Below are positions 9,485 through 18,316 of a DNA stretch of 64,000 nt, piece by piece. The DNA lies in NCBI RefSeq assembly GCF_024345995.1, contig NZ_JAGQCE010000002.1, positions 124,001 to 188,000 on the forward strand, in the 5' to 3' direction. The notes below the pieces were generated by a model. That model searched no databases and was not told the origin of the DNA. It saw only the letters and a list, made by a program, of their open reading frames with translations. The translations under genes were made by a program, and so were the position numbers. Each line of letters opens with the position of its first letter. Within the stretch, counting starts at the first letter, position 1. Origin of the DNA: Synechococcus sp. Cruz-7E5 (GTDB taxonomy: Bacteria > Cyanobacteriota > Cyanobacteriia > PCC-6307 > Cyanobiaceae).

Positions 9485-10021
9485 TCAGGCCCACCAGGGC
9501 TTGTCGCCGGTCCGGAAGTCGGTGTCGCTCCACTGGCTCAGGAACACGGTGTCGTTCTCGACCGTGACGTTGGCCAGAGCCAGGGAGAGGGGTGCCGGCC
9601 CGCGCACCACCTTGCCGGTGGCGTCGTACTGACTGCCGTGACAGGGGCACATGAACTTGTTGGCGCCGCTGTTCCAGGGCACGACGCAGCCCAGGTGGGT
9701 GCAGATGGCGTTGATGCCGTAGCTGCCGATCGCTTCGGGACCTTCCACCAGCAGGTAGGTGGGATCACCCTTGAGCCCCTGCACCAGGCTGCGGTCTCCT
9801 TCCTTGTGGGTGGAGAGCCAGCCGGTGGCGGTGACGGTGTTGCCCAGCTCATCCTTGGCTGTGGTGCCGCCGCCACTGCCAGCGGCCCTGGGGGGGATGA
9901 AGTAGTTGACCACCGGGTAGAGAGCGCCAAGGGCAACCCCTGTGACCGTGCCGAAGGTGAGCAGATTCATGAACTGCCGACGACCCATTCCGGGCACATC
10001 GCTCACAGGGATCTGGGTCAT
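9485..10021 (-). CDS. petC: Cytochrome b6f Rieske iron-sulfur protein
   Basis: 178 aa. The [2Fe-2S] subunit that oxidises plastoquinol. An N-terminal twin-Arg/anchor region ([20 protein letters not shown]) precedes the globular Rieske domain with cluster ligands CTHLGC (about 107-112) and CPCHGSQYD (about 125-133). The RR motif suggests Tat-dependent insertion, and tatC is the second gene away. The longer open frame upstream is rejected because [16 protein letters not shown] at ATG 10021 is the normal cyanobacterial start and length. The C-terminus ends KPWW plus Ala. Confidence 0.97.
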   Translation of the reverse strand: MTQIPVSDVPGMGRRQFMNLLTFGTVTGVALGALYPVVNYFIPPRAAGSGGGTTAKDELGNTVTATGWLSTHKEGDRSLVQGLKGDPTYLLVEGPEAIGSYGINAICTHLGCVVPWNSGANKFMCPCHGSQYDATGKVVRGPAPLSLALANVTVENDTVFLSQWSDTDFRTGDKPWWA

Positions 10022-10169
10022 ACGAGGCGTTCCTTGGTGCCGAAGCAACGTGCCGATCATTATGACCGTTGCACCTCCGGCCCCAGGCGGCCAGATCGGG
10101 CGTCTGATCAGCTGCCGCAACATGCTGTTGTGACTTCCACCGCTGCGCTCCTCCTCGCCGTCCTCGCCG
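10022..10169. promoter_or_regulatory. Divergent promoter region between petC-petA and the DUF3067 gene
   Basis: 148 bp separating oppositely oriented genes, so it should contain the petCA promoter and 5' leader on the minus strand and the start of the DUF3067 transcript on the plus strand. No convincing -35/-10 pair, operator or hairpin could be picked out by eye; the assignment rests on gene orientation only. Confidence 0.4.
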
Positions 10170-10520
10170 TTGTCCGATCCCGCCGCTCCCTTCGCCCCGG
10201 CGCCTCTTCGTTATGAGGAGGTGATCACGTTGCTGCGCTCCCGCTGGCAGGCCTCCTACGACCTGCAGCTGGTCCAGCGCCGCGGTCGCTTGTACCTGCA
10301 GGTGATGTGGGCTTATCTAGAGCAGCAGTCTTTCCCGCTCGATGCCGCCGGCTACGAAGCCCGTCTGCGGGAGCTGGTGGAGGTGCTCAACAACCTGCAG
10401 GTGGCGGAGCAGGTGAGGGAGTGGCTGAGCACCACGAGAGATCGGCCGCGGCTCGGCAAGGCGATGAGCCTGGCTCTGGAGCCGGCAGCGGATGGGCGCA
10501 GCAGTGAATTCCTGCTCTGA
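10170..10520 (+). CDS. DUF3067 family protein
   Basis: 116 aa, soluble. Cyanobacterial/plastid family of unknown function, recognised from [27 protein letters not shown]-type sequence (split here: [13 protein letters not shown] and [18 protein letters not shown]), followed by a helix [18 protein letters not shown] and [12 protein letters not shown]. The start is TTG 10170; the next in-frame stop upstream is TGA at 10131 and no ATG or GTG lies between, so TTG is the only standard choice. Position between petC and tatC is common in this lineage and hints at a link to b6f assembly, but that is inference. Confidence 0.82.
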   Translation: MSDPAAPFAPAPLRYEEVITLLRSRWQASYDLQLVQRRGRLYLQVMWAYLEQQSFPLDAAGYEARLRELVEVLNNLQVAEQVREWLSTTRDRPRLGKAMSLALEPAADGRSSEFLL

Positions 10521-10532
10521 CCTCAGAGCGTT

Positions 10533-11348
10533 TCAGGAAGGCTCAGGCCTCACCTGCTCCACCAGGGCCACAAGCGCCACCCCGATCAGGAACAGGGCCG
10601 TGATTGCTCCAGTGAGAAGCAACATCGTCACCGGGTCGGTGGAGGGGGTGAGGACGGCACCGGCCAGGGCCGAGCCCAGGACCACCCAGCGCCAGGCACC
10701 CAGCATGGTGCGGGATCCCACCAGCCCGAAGGCCCCGAGCAGCAGCTGCAACACCGGCAGCTCGAAGGCCAGTCCGGTGGCCACCATCAGCAGCAGTACG
10801 AAGTCGAGGTAGCGCTCGATCGACCAGATCGGCTCCACCACATCGGCCCCGTAGTTCACCAGGAAGCGCAGGGCAGCGGGTACCAGAGCCCACCAGGCGA
10901 AGGCCAGGCCAGCCATGAACAGCACCGCCGATGCCGCCACTGCCGGGGCCACCAGTCGTCGCTCGCGCCGGGTGAGCCCGGGCAGCACGAAGGAGAGCAG
11001 CTCATAGAGGATGTAGGGGAGCACCAGGGTGAGTCCGGCGTAGCCGGCCACCTTCAGGGAGACGAACAGGAATTCGCCAGGTGCCAGCTGCAGAAAGCGC
11101 ATGCCTACCGCCGGCACCTGCAGCACACGCACCAGGGGGCGCACCAGCACCAGGCAGACGGCCGCCGAAACCACCAGGGCCAGCAGGCTGCGCAGCACGC
11201 GCCACCGCAGCTCCTCCAGGTGTTCCACCAGGGTCATCTCCACTTCTGCGGGGAACTCATCCGGGCGGCTGACGCGGATGGGTGCCGGCGCGGGCAGAGC
11301 GGTTCCGGATGCTCCGCCGCTGGCTGTGGATGGGGTTGGTTCGCTCAT
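10533..11348 (-). CDS. tatC: Sec-independent protein translocase TatC
   Basis: 271 aa, six membrane helices. Core receptor of the twin-arginine translocase, binding RR signal peptides and exporting folded cofactor-bearing proteins. The cytosolic N-terminus (about 40 aa, Pro/Ala-rich) leads to the TatC motif LVEHLEELRWRVLRS. The periplasmic loop contains FLFVSLKVAGYAGL, and FVLPGLTRRERR precedes helix 4. The adjacent petC encodes a probable client. ATG 11348 overlaps the stop of the NFACT gene by ATGA. It is convergent with DUF3067, 12 bp apart. Confidence 0.96.
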   Translation of the reverse strand: MSEPTPSTASGGASGTALPAPAPIRVSRPDEFPAEVEMTLVEHLEELRWRVLRSLLALVVSAAVCLVLVRPLVRVLQVPAVGMRFLQLAPGEFLFVSLKVAGYAGLTLVLPYILYELLSFVLPGLTRRERRLVAPAVAASAVLFMAGLAFAWWALVPAALRFLVNYGADVVEPIWSIERYLDFVLLLMVATGLAFELPVLQLLLGAFGLVGSRTMLGAWRWVVLGSALAGAVLTPSTDPVTMLLLTGAITALFLIGVALVALVEQVRPEPS

Positions 11349-13144
11349 GGCCCTGGCTCCGCTGGGACCTTAGGCACAGATTCCGCCGCCGCGAGCCAGT
11401 GGGCGGCCCGCTGGGGCGAGGCCCAGACCACCTCCCCGCCCTTGTGGGTCACGGTGCCGGCGGCAGCCCCGGCAAGGCGTTGCAGTTGATCGCAGGGCAC
11501 CTTCAGCACCGGCACGCGCCCATTGTGACGAGCTCGGCTGAAGTGGGCGGCCAGATCAGCGGCCAGCTGGAGGTCGGCGTCGGCTGCCACACATGCCGAG
11601 GCCTTGAGCATCACGTGACTGCCCGGGCATTCCTGGGCGTGGAACCAGAGATCGCCACGGCGGGCCTGGCGCAGGCTGATCCACTCGTTCTGGCGGTGGT
11701 TGCGGCCCACCTGCACCCGCAGGCCCCCGGGGGTGAGCAGCTCCAGGGGGGACGGGGTGCTGGCAGGGCCTGGGCGGGGCGGACCGCGGCGGCCGGAGCG
11801 GCGCCCTTCAGCAACTCCCCTGGCCAGCAGCTCCTCGCTCTCCTGCTCAAGGGCCTCCAGCTGGCTGAGGGCGTCCTCCAGATCCACGACATGGTTGCCT
11901 TGGCCGGGGCTGATCTCCAGGCTGTGCAGGGCGAGGAAGGCCAGGCTGGCGTCGATTCGCTCCAGCTGGCGCTGATGCAGCTCCAGCCGGGGGGTGATCG
12001 AGACCACCGAGCGCCGCAGCCGCCGGGCCCGCCGGTAGAGGGCCTGGGCCTCGGCCACCTGCTCGCGGCTGGGGGCCTCCAGACAGAGCAGGGCGTCGGC
12101 TTGCCGGCTCAGTTCATCCCCGCTCTCCACCTCATCGAGCAGGGCCTGCTGCTGCTGCCGCTGGCGTTCCTCCCGCTCCCGGGCCGCCAGCAGTTTCAGC
12201 TCCAGGCTGGCCCGGCGTCGCTGCAGTTCCCCCTGGCCGAGCCTATTGCGGTAGTAAGCCGCCAGGGGGGCGTTCACGGGCCCACGGCTGGCGGTCCCCC
12301 AGCAGCGGTAGTGGCTGGAGCCGCCAGAGCCAGTCGTTGAGTCACATTCTTCCCAGCCGAAGCGCTCCTGCTCCAGGTCCTGCAGCCAGCGCTGCCAGCG
12401 CGCCCAGAGGTGATCCCAGTGCTCTTGCCTGAGTTCGCCCACCGGTTGGGCCAGCAACTCCACCGCCGGCACCGGCGCCCCATCGGCAAGCTGCAGCGCC
12501 AGGGCTGGACTGATCCCCTGGTAACTCTGTTGCAGGGCCTGACGCAAGGACACCGGCACCAGCTGCAGCCGCCGCAGCCAGCGTTCCTGGGGCTCCTTGA
12601 GGCTGGGTGGATCCGACTGCAGGGCCGGCGGGCGCACATAGCTGGAGCCACTGGCGATCGGCCGCAGCCGTGACTGCTGCTCCCGCACCTGGCGGGCCAG
12701 GCTCACCACCCGTCCCTGGGCATCGAGCAGGAACACGTTGCTGTGGCGGCCCATCAGCTCAACCACCAGACGGCGGCCACTTGGTTCCCCGGGCCGGGGG
12801 GCGAAATGCAGATCCACCACCCGCTCGAAGCCCTCCTGCTCGATCGCCACCAGGGCCAGTCCCGCCAGGCCGTGCTGCAGAACGCGGGCCAGGGTGCTGC
12901 CATCCCCGTGCTTGGGCGGCGGATCGATCGCCAGCAATCGGGGGGCCGTCGCCAGCCAGCTGATCTCCAGCCAGCGCATCCCGCTCAGGCCGCGCAGCCC
13001 CAGCTGCAGGGTGTGAGGATTGGGCTGCTGAGCCTTCTCGAAGCGGGCCGGCACCAGCAGGGGACGCAGCTCCGCCAGCACCGCCCGCAGGGTGGTGAGA
13101 TCCATGGCCTGGATGGCCGGGTTTGGCTGTGTCTGGGGCGCCAT
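11345..13144 (-). CDS. NFACT family protein (RqcH / Rqc2-like)
   Basis: About 599 aa. NFACT proteins bind stalled 50S-peptidyl-tRNA complexes and add C-terminal Ala tails in bacterial ribosome quality control. The N-terminal NFACT-N domain includes [21 protein letters not shown]-type sequence ([11 protein letters not shown]), with HhH-like and coiled-coil regions (about 310-450, many Glu/Arg/Gln). The C-terminal NFACT-R domain has [18 protein letters not shown] and [16 protein letters not shown] (about 495-535), matching the D-[IL]-W-[FL]-H-x-[KQ] core. ATG 13144 is preceded by GGAG nine bases upstream; GTG 13159 and ATG 13105 are alternatives. Older annotations call it fibronectin-binding A. 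Confidence 0.9.
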   Translation of the reverse strand: MAPQTQPNPAIQAMDLTTLRAVLAELRPLLVPARFEKAQQPNPHTLQLGLRGLSGMRWLEISWLATAPRLLAIDPPPKHGDGSTLARVLQHGLAGLALVAIEQEGFERVVDLHFAPRPGEPSGRRLVVELMGRHSNVFLLDAQGRVVSLARQVREQQSRLRPIASGSSYVRPPALQSDPPSLKEPQERWLRRLQLVPVSLRQALQQSYQGISPALALQLADGAPVPAVELLAQPVGELRQEHWDHLWARWQRWLQDLEQERFGWEECDSTTGSGGSSHYRCWGTASRGPVNAPLAAYYRNRLGQGELQRRRASLELKLLAAREREERQRQQQQALLDEVESGDELSRQADALLCLEAPSREQVAEAQALYRRARRLRRSVVSITPRLELHQRQLERIDASLAFLALHSLEISPGQGNHVVDLEDALSQLEALEQESEELLARGVAEGRRSGRRGPPRPGPASTPSPLELLTPGGLRVQVGRNHRQNEWISLRQARRGDLWFHAQECPGSHVMLKASACVAADADLQLAADLAAHFSRARHNGRVPVLKVPCDQLQRLAGAAAGTVTHKGGEVVWASPQRAAHWLAAAESVPKVPAEPGP

Positions 13145-13202
13145 GGGCGGCCGCTCCACGCCGGAGCGTGCGGTTGGATCCCTCTACTCTGCTGGCCAGC
13201 CG

Positions 13203-13787
13203 ATGACCCCCATGGGATCGCCTTCAACGCCAGGACGGCTCACCGTGATCAGCGGCCCCAGCGGTGTGGGCAAGGGGACGCTCGTGGCGGCTCTTCTGCA
13301 GCGCCATCCCGACCTCTGGCTGTCGGTGTCGGCCACCACCCGTGCGCCCAGGCCCGGTGAGATCGATGCAGCCACCTATCACTTTCTCGATCGCGAGCGC
13401 TTCGAGTCCCAGGTGCAGATGGGTGGTTTTCTGGAGTGGGCCGAGTTTGCCGGCAACCTCTATGGCACGCCGCGCCTTCCTGTCGAGCAGCATCTGGCCA
13501 AGGGACAACCGGTGTTGCTGGAGATCGAGCTTGAGGGGGCCCGTCAGGTGCGGCGCAGCTTTCCGGCCGGGTTTCAGGTGTTCATCAAGCCCCCCAGTTT
13601 TGAGGAACTGGAGCGGCGCATCCGTGGGCGGGGCACCGACAACGAGGAGGCCATCAAGCGGCGGCTGGCGCGCGCACGCCAGGAACTCCTGGCCGAGTCT
13701 GAGTTTGACGCCGTGTTGGTGAACGCCGACCTTGGCATGGCCCTGCAGGAGCTGGAGCTGCTGCTGGGGTTCGGTGACCCCGTCTGA
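13203..13787 (+). CDS. gmk: Guanylate kinase
   Basis: 194 aa. Phosphorylates GMP to GDP with ATP. P-loop [13 protein letters not shown] (about 14-26); GMP-binding [12 protein letters not shown] with the usual S-x-x-T-R-x-P-R pattern; Y-H-F-L around 60; lid region [18 protein letters not shown] (about 140-157). ATG 13203 gives the family-typical length; the longer upstream frame runs antisense into the NFACT gene. It is the conserved neighbour of psaJ-psaF in picocyanobacteria and converges with them on the terminator at 13822-13850. Confidence 0.96.
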   Translation: MTPMGSPSTPGRLTVISGPSGVGKGTLVAALLQRHPDLWLSVSATTRAPRPGEIDAATYHFLDRERFESQVQMGGFLEWAEFAGNLYGTPRLPVEQHLAKGQPVLLEIELEGARQVRRSFPAGFQVFIKPPSFEELERRIRGRGTDNEEAIKRRLARARQELLAESEFDAVLVNADLGMALQELELLLGFGDPV

Positions 13788-13821
13788 TATACCTGCCATG
13801 AAGGAGGGAGCAACAGACATG

Positions 13822-13850
13822 AAAAAAGCGGCCGGTTGAAGGGCCGCTTT
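13822..13850 (-). terminator. Rho-independent terminator of psaF-psaJ
   Basis: On the minus strand the RNA reads AAAGCGGCC, an eight-base loop, GGCCGCTTT, then TTT: a perfect nine-base-pair, mostly GC stem followed by a U tract. It begins about 28 bases past the psaJ stop codon. On the plus strand no T tract follows the hairpin, so it serves the psaFJ transcript rather than gmk. Confidence 0.85.
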
Positions 13851-13878
13851 GAGCGATCAATGAGGCCTGATGCAGGCT

Positions 13879-13995
13879 TCAGAGAGGGTGGAAGATCAGA
13901 TCAGGGAAGAAGCGGAAAATCTCGATTGTGATCCCGGCTGTGAGCGTGAACCAGACGGCGGCCACAACGGGGGCGGTGGTGAGGAATTTCTTCAT
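13879..13995 (-). CDS. psaJ: Photosystem I reaction centre subunit IX
   Basis: 38 aa, single membrane helix: [20 protein letters not shown], continuing [18 protein letters not shown]. This matches PsaJ in length, the N-terminal [10 protein letters not shown] and the conserved C-terminal FFPDL. PsaJ binds chlorophyll at the periphery of photosystem I next to PsaF and helps position it. ATG 13995 lies 11 bp after the psaF stop, giving a psaF-psaJ operon closed by the terminator at 13822-13850. Confidence 0.97.
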   Translation of the reverse strand: MKKFLTTAPVVAAVWFTLTAGITIEIFRFFPDLIFHPL

Positions 13996-14006
13996 GGTTC
14001 CAGGAA

Positions 14007-14486
14007 TCAGCGGGGGGAAACGGTCACTTTGGCGTCGGCTTCCACCATTTTTCCGCCGGTGAACTCACTGAAGGCTGCCAGGGGCCAGACGGCGGCGGAG
14101 AGGGTGGATTTGAACGCCAGCGGCAGATCGATCTGGATTTCACGCATGGTGGCGTCCTTGCTGCCGCGGATGGCAATCAGGTAGCTACGGCCGGCCCAGC
14201 CGATCGTGCCAGCGATGTACAGGAAGAGGAGGCCCGGGATCAGGAAATCACCGGCATGGCTGAAGCGGCCATCGACGATCAGACGGGGCAGTCCATCGGT
14301 GCCACAGAGGGCCTGGCTGTAGTTCGCGAACCGGGCCTTGGCCTGGTCGGTGGTGGCTTGGCTTGCCCGCTGCTGGAAGCGGGGGCTTTCAGCACAGGGG
14401 GTCAGCCCCGCCAGATCGGCGTGCGCCATGGGGGCGAAGCCGAAAATCAGGAAGGCTGAAATCAGAACAGCAAAGAGACGGCGCAT
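14007..14486 (-). CDS. psaF: Photosystem I reaction centre subunit III
   Basis: 159 aa. Transmembrane PSI subunit with a lumenal domain that takes part in the plastocyanin/cytochrome c6 docking side. A signal peptide (about 1-24, ending AHA) is followed by [18 protein letters not shown] with the conserved Cys pair (C31 and the Cys in ALCGTDGLP). A hydrophobic segment [20 protein letters not shown] (about 83-102) precedes the C-terminal helix with [11 protein letters not shown]. Transcribed away from tsaD; the 77 bp between them must hold the psaFJ promoter. Confidence 0.97.
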   Translation of the reverse strand: MRRLFAVLISAFLIFGFAPMAHADLAGLTPCAESPRFQQRASQATTDQAKARFANYSQALCGTDGLPRLIVDGRFSHAGDFLIPGLLFLYIAGTIGWAGRSYLIAIRGSKDATMREIQIDLPLAFKSTLSAAVWPLAAFSEFTGGKMVEADAKVTVSPR

Positions 14487-14563
14487 CGTGTCCGGTGCTG
14501 GGATTAAGACCTGCGGGAAGGCAGGATGTCACACGCGGACAGTAGGGGACTTCCCTGGAGCCC

Positions 14564-15628
14564 ATGCCCACCGTTCTGGCCGTCGAAACAAGTTGTGACG
14601 AGTCCGCCGCCGCCGTCGTGCGCGATCGCCAGGTGCTCGCCAGCGCTGTGGCCTCCCAGGTGGAGGAGCACGCCCGCTGGGGGGGTGTGGTGCCGGAAAT
14701 CGCCTCCCGGCGCCATGTGGAGGCCCTGCCCCAGCTGGTGGAGAGGGTGATGGCGGAGTCTGGGCTGAACTACGCCGATCTCGACGCAATCGCCGCCACG
14801 GTGGCGCCGGGGCTGGTGGGGGCCCTGCTGGTGGGATCGATCACCGGTCGCACCCTTGCCCGCCTGCACGGCCTGCCCTTTCTGGGGGTGCACCACCTTG
14901 AGGGGCACCTCTGCTCGGTGCAGCTGGGGGAGCCGCTTCCACCAGGCCCTTACCTGGTGCTGCTGGTCAGCGGCGGCCACACGGAGCTGGTGCGGGTCGA
15001 TGGGGTCGGCTCGTACCAGCGGCTTGGACGCAGCCATGACGACGCGGCCGGGGAGGCCTTCGACAAGGTGGCGCGGCTGCTGGGACTGGGCTACCCAGGC
15101 GGCCCCGCCATCCAGGCGGCGGCCGCCGCCGGCGATTCCCAACGCTTCCCCTTGCCCAAGGGCCGGGTGTCCAGGCCAGAGGGTGGGTTCCATCCTTACG
15201 ACTTCAGCTTCAGTGGTCTCAAGACCGCGGTGCTGCGGCTGGTGCAGCGCCTCGAGCAGGAGCCGCAGGAGCTTCCTGTGGCCGACATCGCCGCCAGTTT
15301 CGAGCGGGTGGTGGCGGAGGTGCTGGTGGAGCGCAGCTGCCGCTGCGCTCTGGATCAGGGGCTGGACACGGTGGTGCTGGTGGGCGGAGTGGCTGCCAAC
15401 CGCCGCCTGCGCCAGGCCATGGAGGAGCGCTGCGCCGTCCTCGGCCTGCAGTGGCGCGTGGCTCCCCTGGCCTACTGCACCGACAACGCCGCCATGATCG
15501 GCGTGGCAGGCGCGGCCCGACTGGCCAGCGGGGACCGCAGCGGCTGCGATCTGGGGGTGATGGCACGCCTTCCGCTCGAGCAGGCCGGCAGCCTTTACGA
15601 AACGCGGTCCGGATATAAGTCGCCTTAG
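14564..15628 (+). CDS. tsaD: tRNA N6-threonylcarbamoyladenosine synthase, transferase subunit
   Basis: 354 aa. Transfers threonylcarbamoyl from TC-AMP onto A37 of ANN-decoding tRNAs, with TsaB/E (not in this window). ASKHA fold: [12 protein letters not shown] at the N-terminus; metal-binding HHLEGHL (about 109-115); [12 protein letters not shown] (about 130); the C-terminal [15 protein letters not shown] motif (about 270). ATG 14564 follows a short spacer. Length is family-typical. It is followed 33 bp later by the Hlip gene; the gmk/psaJ/psaF/tsaD block is conserved in related genomes. Confidence 0.97.
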   Translation: MPTVLAVETSCDESAAAVVRDRQVLASAVASQVEEHARWGGVVPEIASRRHVEALPQLVERVMAESGLNYADLDAIAATVAPGLVGALLVGSITGRTLARLHGLPFLGVHHLEGHLCSVQLGEPLPPGPYLVLLVSGGHTELVRVDGVGSYQRLGRSHDDAAGEAFDKVARLLGLGYPGGPAIQAAAAAGDSQRFPLPKGRVSRPEGGFHPYDFSFSGLKTAVLRLVQRLEQEPQELPVADIAASFERVVAEVLVERSCRCALDQGLDTVVLVGGVAANRRLRQAMEERCAVLGLQWRVAPLAYCTDNAAMIGVAGAARLASGDRSGCDLGVMARLPLEQAGSLYETRSGYKSP

Positions 15629-15661
15629 AGTATTGGTAACTCTGTCTTGGGACGAGAACAG

Positions 15662-15844
15662 ATGGCCCCTGCTGAGATCAGCGAGAACCTGCTCGAGCCC
15701 GTCGATGTCGACCCACAGGAACTGAATGCCTGGCGCCGTGGTTTCACTCCCCAGGCTGAGATCTGGAACGGGCGCCTGGCCATGCTTGGCCTGTCCCTGG
15801 GCTTGGCGAGTCTGCTGCTGATCCGGCTGGTCACCCGCTCCTGA
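15662..15844 (+). CDS. High-light-inducible protein (Hlip/SCP)
   Basis: 60 aa. One-helix chlorophyll-binding protein of the LHC superfamily; Hlips bind chlorophyll and carotenoid, quench excess energy and assist photosystem assembly. The chlorophyll-binding core reads AEIWNGRLAMLGLSLGLASL (E-x-x-N-x-R-x-A-M-x-G with L in place of G at one spot). The N-terminal 30 aa are acidic and hydrophilic. ATG 15662 was chosen; an in-frame TTG at 15647 would add five residues. It is convergent with pilT, only 15 bp apart. Confidence 0.9.
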   Translation: MAPAEISENLLEPVDVDPQELNAWRRGFTPQAEIWNGRLAMLGLSLGLASLLLIRLVTRS

Positions 15845-15859
15845 GCAGCGTCGGCTCCC

Positions 15860-17068
15860 TCAGCTGATCCGACCGCGCAGGGTCTGGGCCAGTTCATTCG
15901 GTTTGAGGCTGTGGGAGAGGGCTTCGCGGGGATCCACCTGACCCTCTTCCACAAGTGCGGCCAATGATTGATTGATGGTCTGCATTCCGTCAAAGGCACT
16001 GCGGGCCATGATCTGCTCCACCTCGTCGAGATCCCCGCGCTGGATGTAGTCGCGGCAGGCTTCAGTGTTCACCAGCAGATCGTGATAGGCCCTGCGCTTC
16101 CCGTCCACGGTGCGGATCAGCCCCTGGGAGATCACCGCCAGCAGGGATTCCGCCAGCTCGCGGCGCATCTGTTCCTTGCTGGCCGGATCGAACAGTCCCA
16201 TGACCCGGTCCACCGTGCGAACGGCTGAATTGGTGTGGAGGGTTCCGAAGACCAGGTGGCCGGTCTGGGCGGCTTCAAGGGCAGTGGTAAGGGTGTCGCG
16301 GTCGCGGATTTCACCGATCAGGATCACATCGGGATCCTCCCTCAGCGCAGCTCTCAGGGCGGTGTGGAAGTGCTTGGTGTGATGCCCCACCTCCCGCTGT
16401 CGAATCAGGCAGGTGCGGCTGGTGTGCACGAACTCCACCGGATCTTCGATCGTGATGACGTGCTTGGCGGCGGTTCGGTTGATCCAGTCGATCATCGCGG
16501 CCAGTGTGGTGCTCTTGCCGCAGCCCGTGGGGCCGGTCATCAGCACCAGCCCCTTCGGATAGTTGGCCAGCTGCTTCATCACCGGTGGCATCGCCAATTG
16601 ATCCAGGGTTGGTGCCTCTAAAGGGATGAGCCGCAGCACCATCGCGGGGCCGCGCACGCTCTCCAGCAGGTTGATGCGTACGCGCGCGAAGGGGAATGCG
16701 TAAGCCCCGTCGAAGTCCAGGTCGCGACGGAAACGATCCAGGTCGGCTGGCTCGATGATCTCCTCCAGCCAGAGCCGGAATTGCTCCCGGTCGGTGGCAG
16801 GCCAGCCCGTGTTCACCATCACCCCCTGGTCGCGATAGCGAGGCGTTTCGCCCACGCCGATGTGCACGTCGGAGAAGTCCCTGGCTTCGGCGATTGCCAC
16901 TATCGCTTCAAGGCTTGGAGGCAGATCGCCGAAGGTCGGGCGCACGGATTCCGGCGTTGGATGGACCGAATCCACAGGGGCCGGAGCCGGCGGAGGTGGG
17001 GGCGGCAGCCTGATTGCTGCGGCATCGACCAGGGCCTGGGGAGCGTTGCTGCTCTCGAGCGGGTTCAC
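15860..17068 (-). CDS. pilT: Type IV pilus retraction ATPase PilT
   Basis: About 402 aa. Hexameric secretion-type ATPase that depolymerises type IV pili (motility, DNA uptake, phototaxis). Walker A GPTGCGKSTTLAAM (about 185), Asp-box ITIEDPVEFVH, Walker B/His-box DPDVILIGEIRDRDTL and GHLVFGTLHTNSAVRTVDR are all intact. The N-terminal 60 aa are Pro-rich (LPPPPPPAPAPVD) and probably disordered, longer than in E. coli PilT. No ATG occurs at the 5' end; GTG 17068 (NPLESSN...) is the best start, other GTG/TTG choices being possible. PilB, PilC and pilin genes are not in the window. Confidence 0.93.
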   Translation of the reverse strand: MNPLESSNAPQALVDAAAIRLPPPPPPAPAPVDSVHPTPESVRPTFGDLPPSLEAIVAIAEARDFSDVHIGVGETPRYRDQGVMVNTGWPATDREQFRLWLEEIIEPADLDRFRRDLDFDGAYAFPFARVRINLLESVRGPAMVLRLIPLEAPTLDQLAMPPVMKQLANYPKGLVLMTGPTGCGKSTTLAAMIDWINRTAAKHVITIEDPVEFVHTSRTCLIRQREVGHHTKHFHTALRAALREDPDVILIGEIRDRDTLTTALEAAQTGHLVFGTLHTNSAVRTVDRVMGLFDPASKEQMRRELAESLLAVISQGLIRTVDGKRRAYHDLLVNTEACRDYIQRGDLDEVEQIMARSAFDGMQTINQSLAALVEEGQVDPREALSHSLKPNELAQTLRGRIS

Positions 17069-17173
17069 GGGTTGGCTGCGGCCAGTGCAAGCAGCATTGC
17101 TCGAAACTGAGCCCCTGTCACGGAAGAGCCTGCGGGCCCCCTTCCCTAGGATCCGAGCCACCGCCTCGCCCCC

Positions 17174-18298
17174 TTGTCCGCCACCGCACCGCTCGTGAGC
17201 ATCGTGCTGGGCACCCGGCCTGAAGCGATCAAGCTGGCGCCGGTGATCCTGGCTTTTCAGCGCGATCCGGGCTTCCGCACCCGGGTGGTGCTCACGGGTC
17301 AGCACCGGGAGATGGTGGCCCAGGTGATGGATCTGTTCGGGCTCACCCCTGACCGCGACCTGGCCCTGATGGCCCCGAAGCAAACCCTCACCCATGTCAC
17401 CTGCGCGGCACTGCAGGGACTGCGCGAGGAGTTCCTGGAGCATCGCCCCGATCTGGTGCTGGTGCAGGGCGACACCACCACCGCCTTCGCTTCGGCCCTG
17501 GCGGCCTTCTACGAGCAGATCCCCGTGGGCCACGTGGAGGCCGGGCTGCGCACCGACAACCTGCTCGATCCCTTCCCGGAGGAGGCGAACCGGCGCCTGA
17601 TCTCCCAGGTGGCCCAGCTGCACTTCGCCCCCACCAGCGTCTCCGAGGCGAACCTGAAGGCGTCGGGCGTGGTGGGGCAGATCCTGGTCACGGGCAACAC
17701 GGTGATCGATGCTCTGCTGCTGATGGCCGCTTCGGCACCCCTGCCCCAGGTTCCAGGTCTCGACTGGGAGCGGCAGCGGGTGATTCTGGCCACTGTCCAC
17801 CGCCGAGAGAACTGGGGGGAGCGTCTCACCAGCATCGGAGAGGGATTCCGTCAGCTGCTGGACCGCCACCCCGACACGGCCCTGCTGTTGCCTTTGCACC
17901 GCAACCCCACGGTGCGGGAGCCCCTCCAGGAGCTGCTGGGCGACCATCCCCGCGCTCACCTCTGCGAACCGCTCGACTACGACGAGCTGGTGGGGGCGAT
18001 CAGGGGCTGCACCCTGCTGCTCTCCGATTCCGGCGGTCTGCAGGAGGAGGCTCCGGCCCTGGGCAAGCCGGTGCTGGTGCTGCGGAGAACCACGGAACGG
18101 CCAGAAGCGGTCACGGCCGGAACGGCACGCCTGATCGGCACCGACAGGGAGTCGATCGTGGACGAAGCCAGCCGGCTACTGGACGATCCCCAGGCCTATG
18201 CCGCCATGGCCCAGGCCCATAACCCCTTCGGCGATGGCCAGGCCAGTGGCCGGATCCTCGAGGCCAGCCGGAACTTCCTGAGCGGAGGCCGCAGCTGA
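17174..18298 (+). CDS. wecB: UDP-N-acetylglucosamine 2-epimerase (non-hydrolysing)
   Basis: 374 aa. Interconverts UDP-GlcNAc and UDP-ManNAc for surface polysaccharide synthesis; GT-B fold. Markers: VLGTRPEAIKLAPVI at the N-terminus; VLVQGDTTTAFASALAAFY (about 95); GHVEAGLRTDN (about 120); TVHRRENWGERL (about 205); LLSDSGGLQEEAPALGKPVL (about 282-300). The start is TTG 17174; GTG 17195 is an alternative seven codons later. Located alone between pilT and an efflux adaptor, not in an obvious polysaccharide cluster. Confidence 0.95.
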   Translation: MSATAPLVSIVLGTRPEAIKLAPVILAFQRDPGFRTRVVLTGQHREMVAQVMDLFGLTPDRDLALMAPKQTLTHVTCAALQGLREEFLEHRPDLVLVQGDTTTAFASALAAFYEQIPVGHVEAGLRTDNLLDPFPEEANRRLISQVAQLHFAPTSVSEANLKASGVVGQILVTGNTVIDALLLMAASAPLPQVPGLDWERQRVILATVHRRENWGERLTSIGEGFRQLLDRHPDTALLLPLHRNPTVREPLQELLGDHPRAHLCEPLDYDELVGAIRGCTLLLSDSGGLQEEAPALGKPVLVLRRTTERPEAVTAGTARLIGTDRESIVDEASRLLDDPQAYAAMAQAHNPFGDGQASGRILEASRNFLSGGRS

Positions 18299-18316
18299 TC
18301 GGGCATCCGGCCGCCG

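Noticed and set aside
13822-13850. Terminator for gmk on the plus strand
   Set aside because: No U tract follows the hairpin on the plus strand, while on the minus strand a T run does; it belongs to psaF-psaJ.
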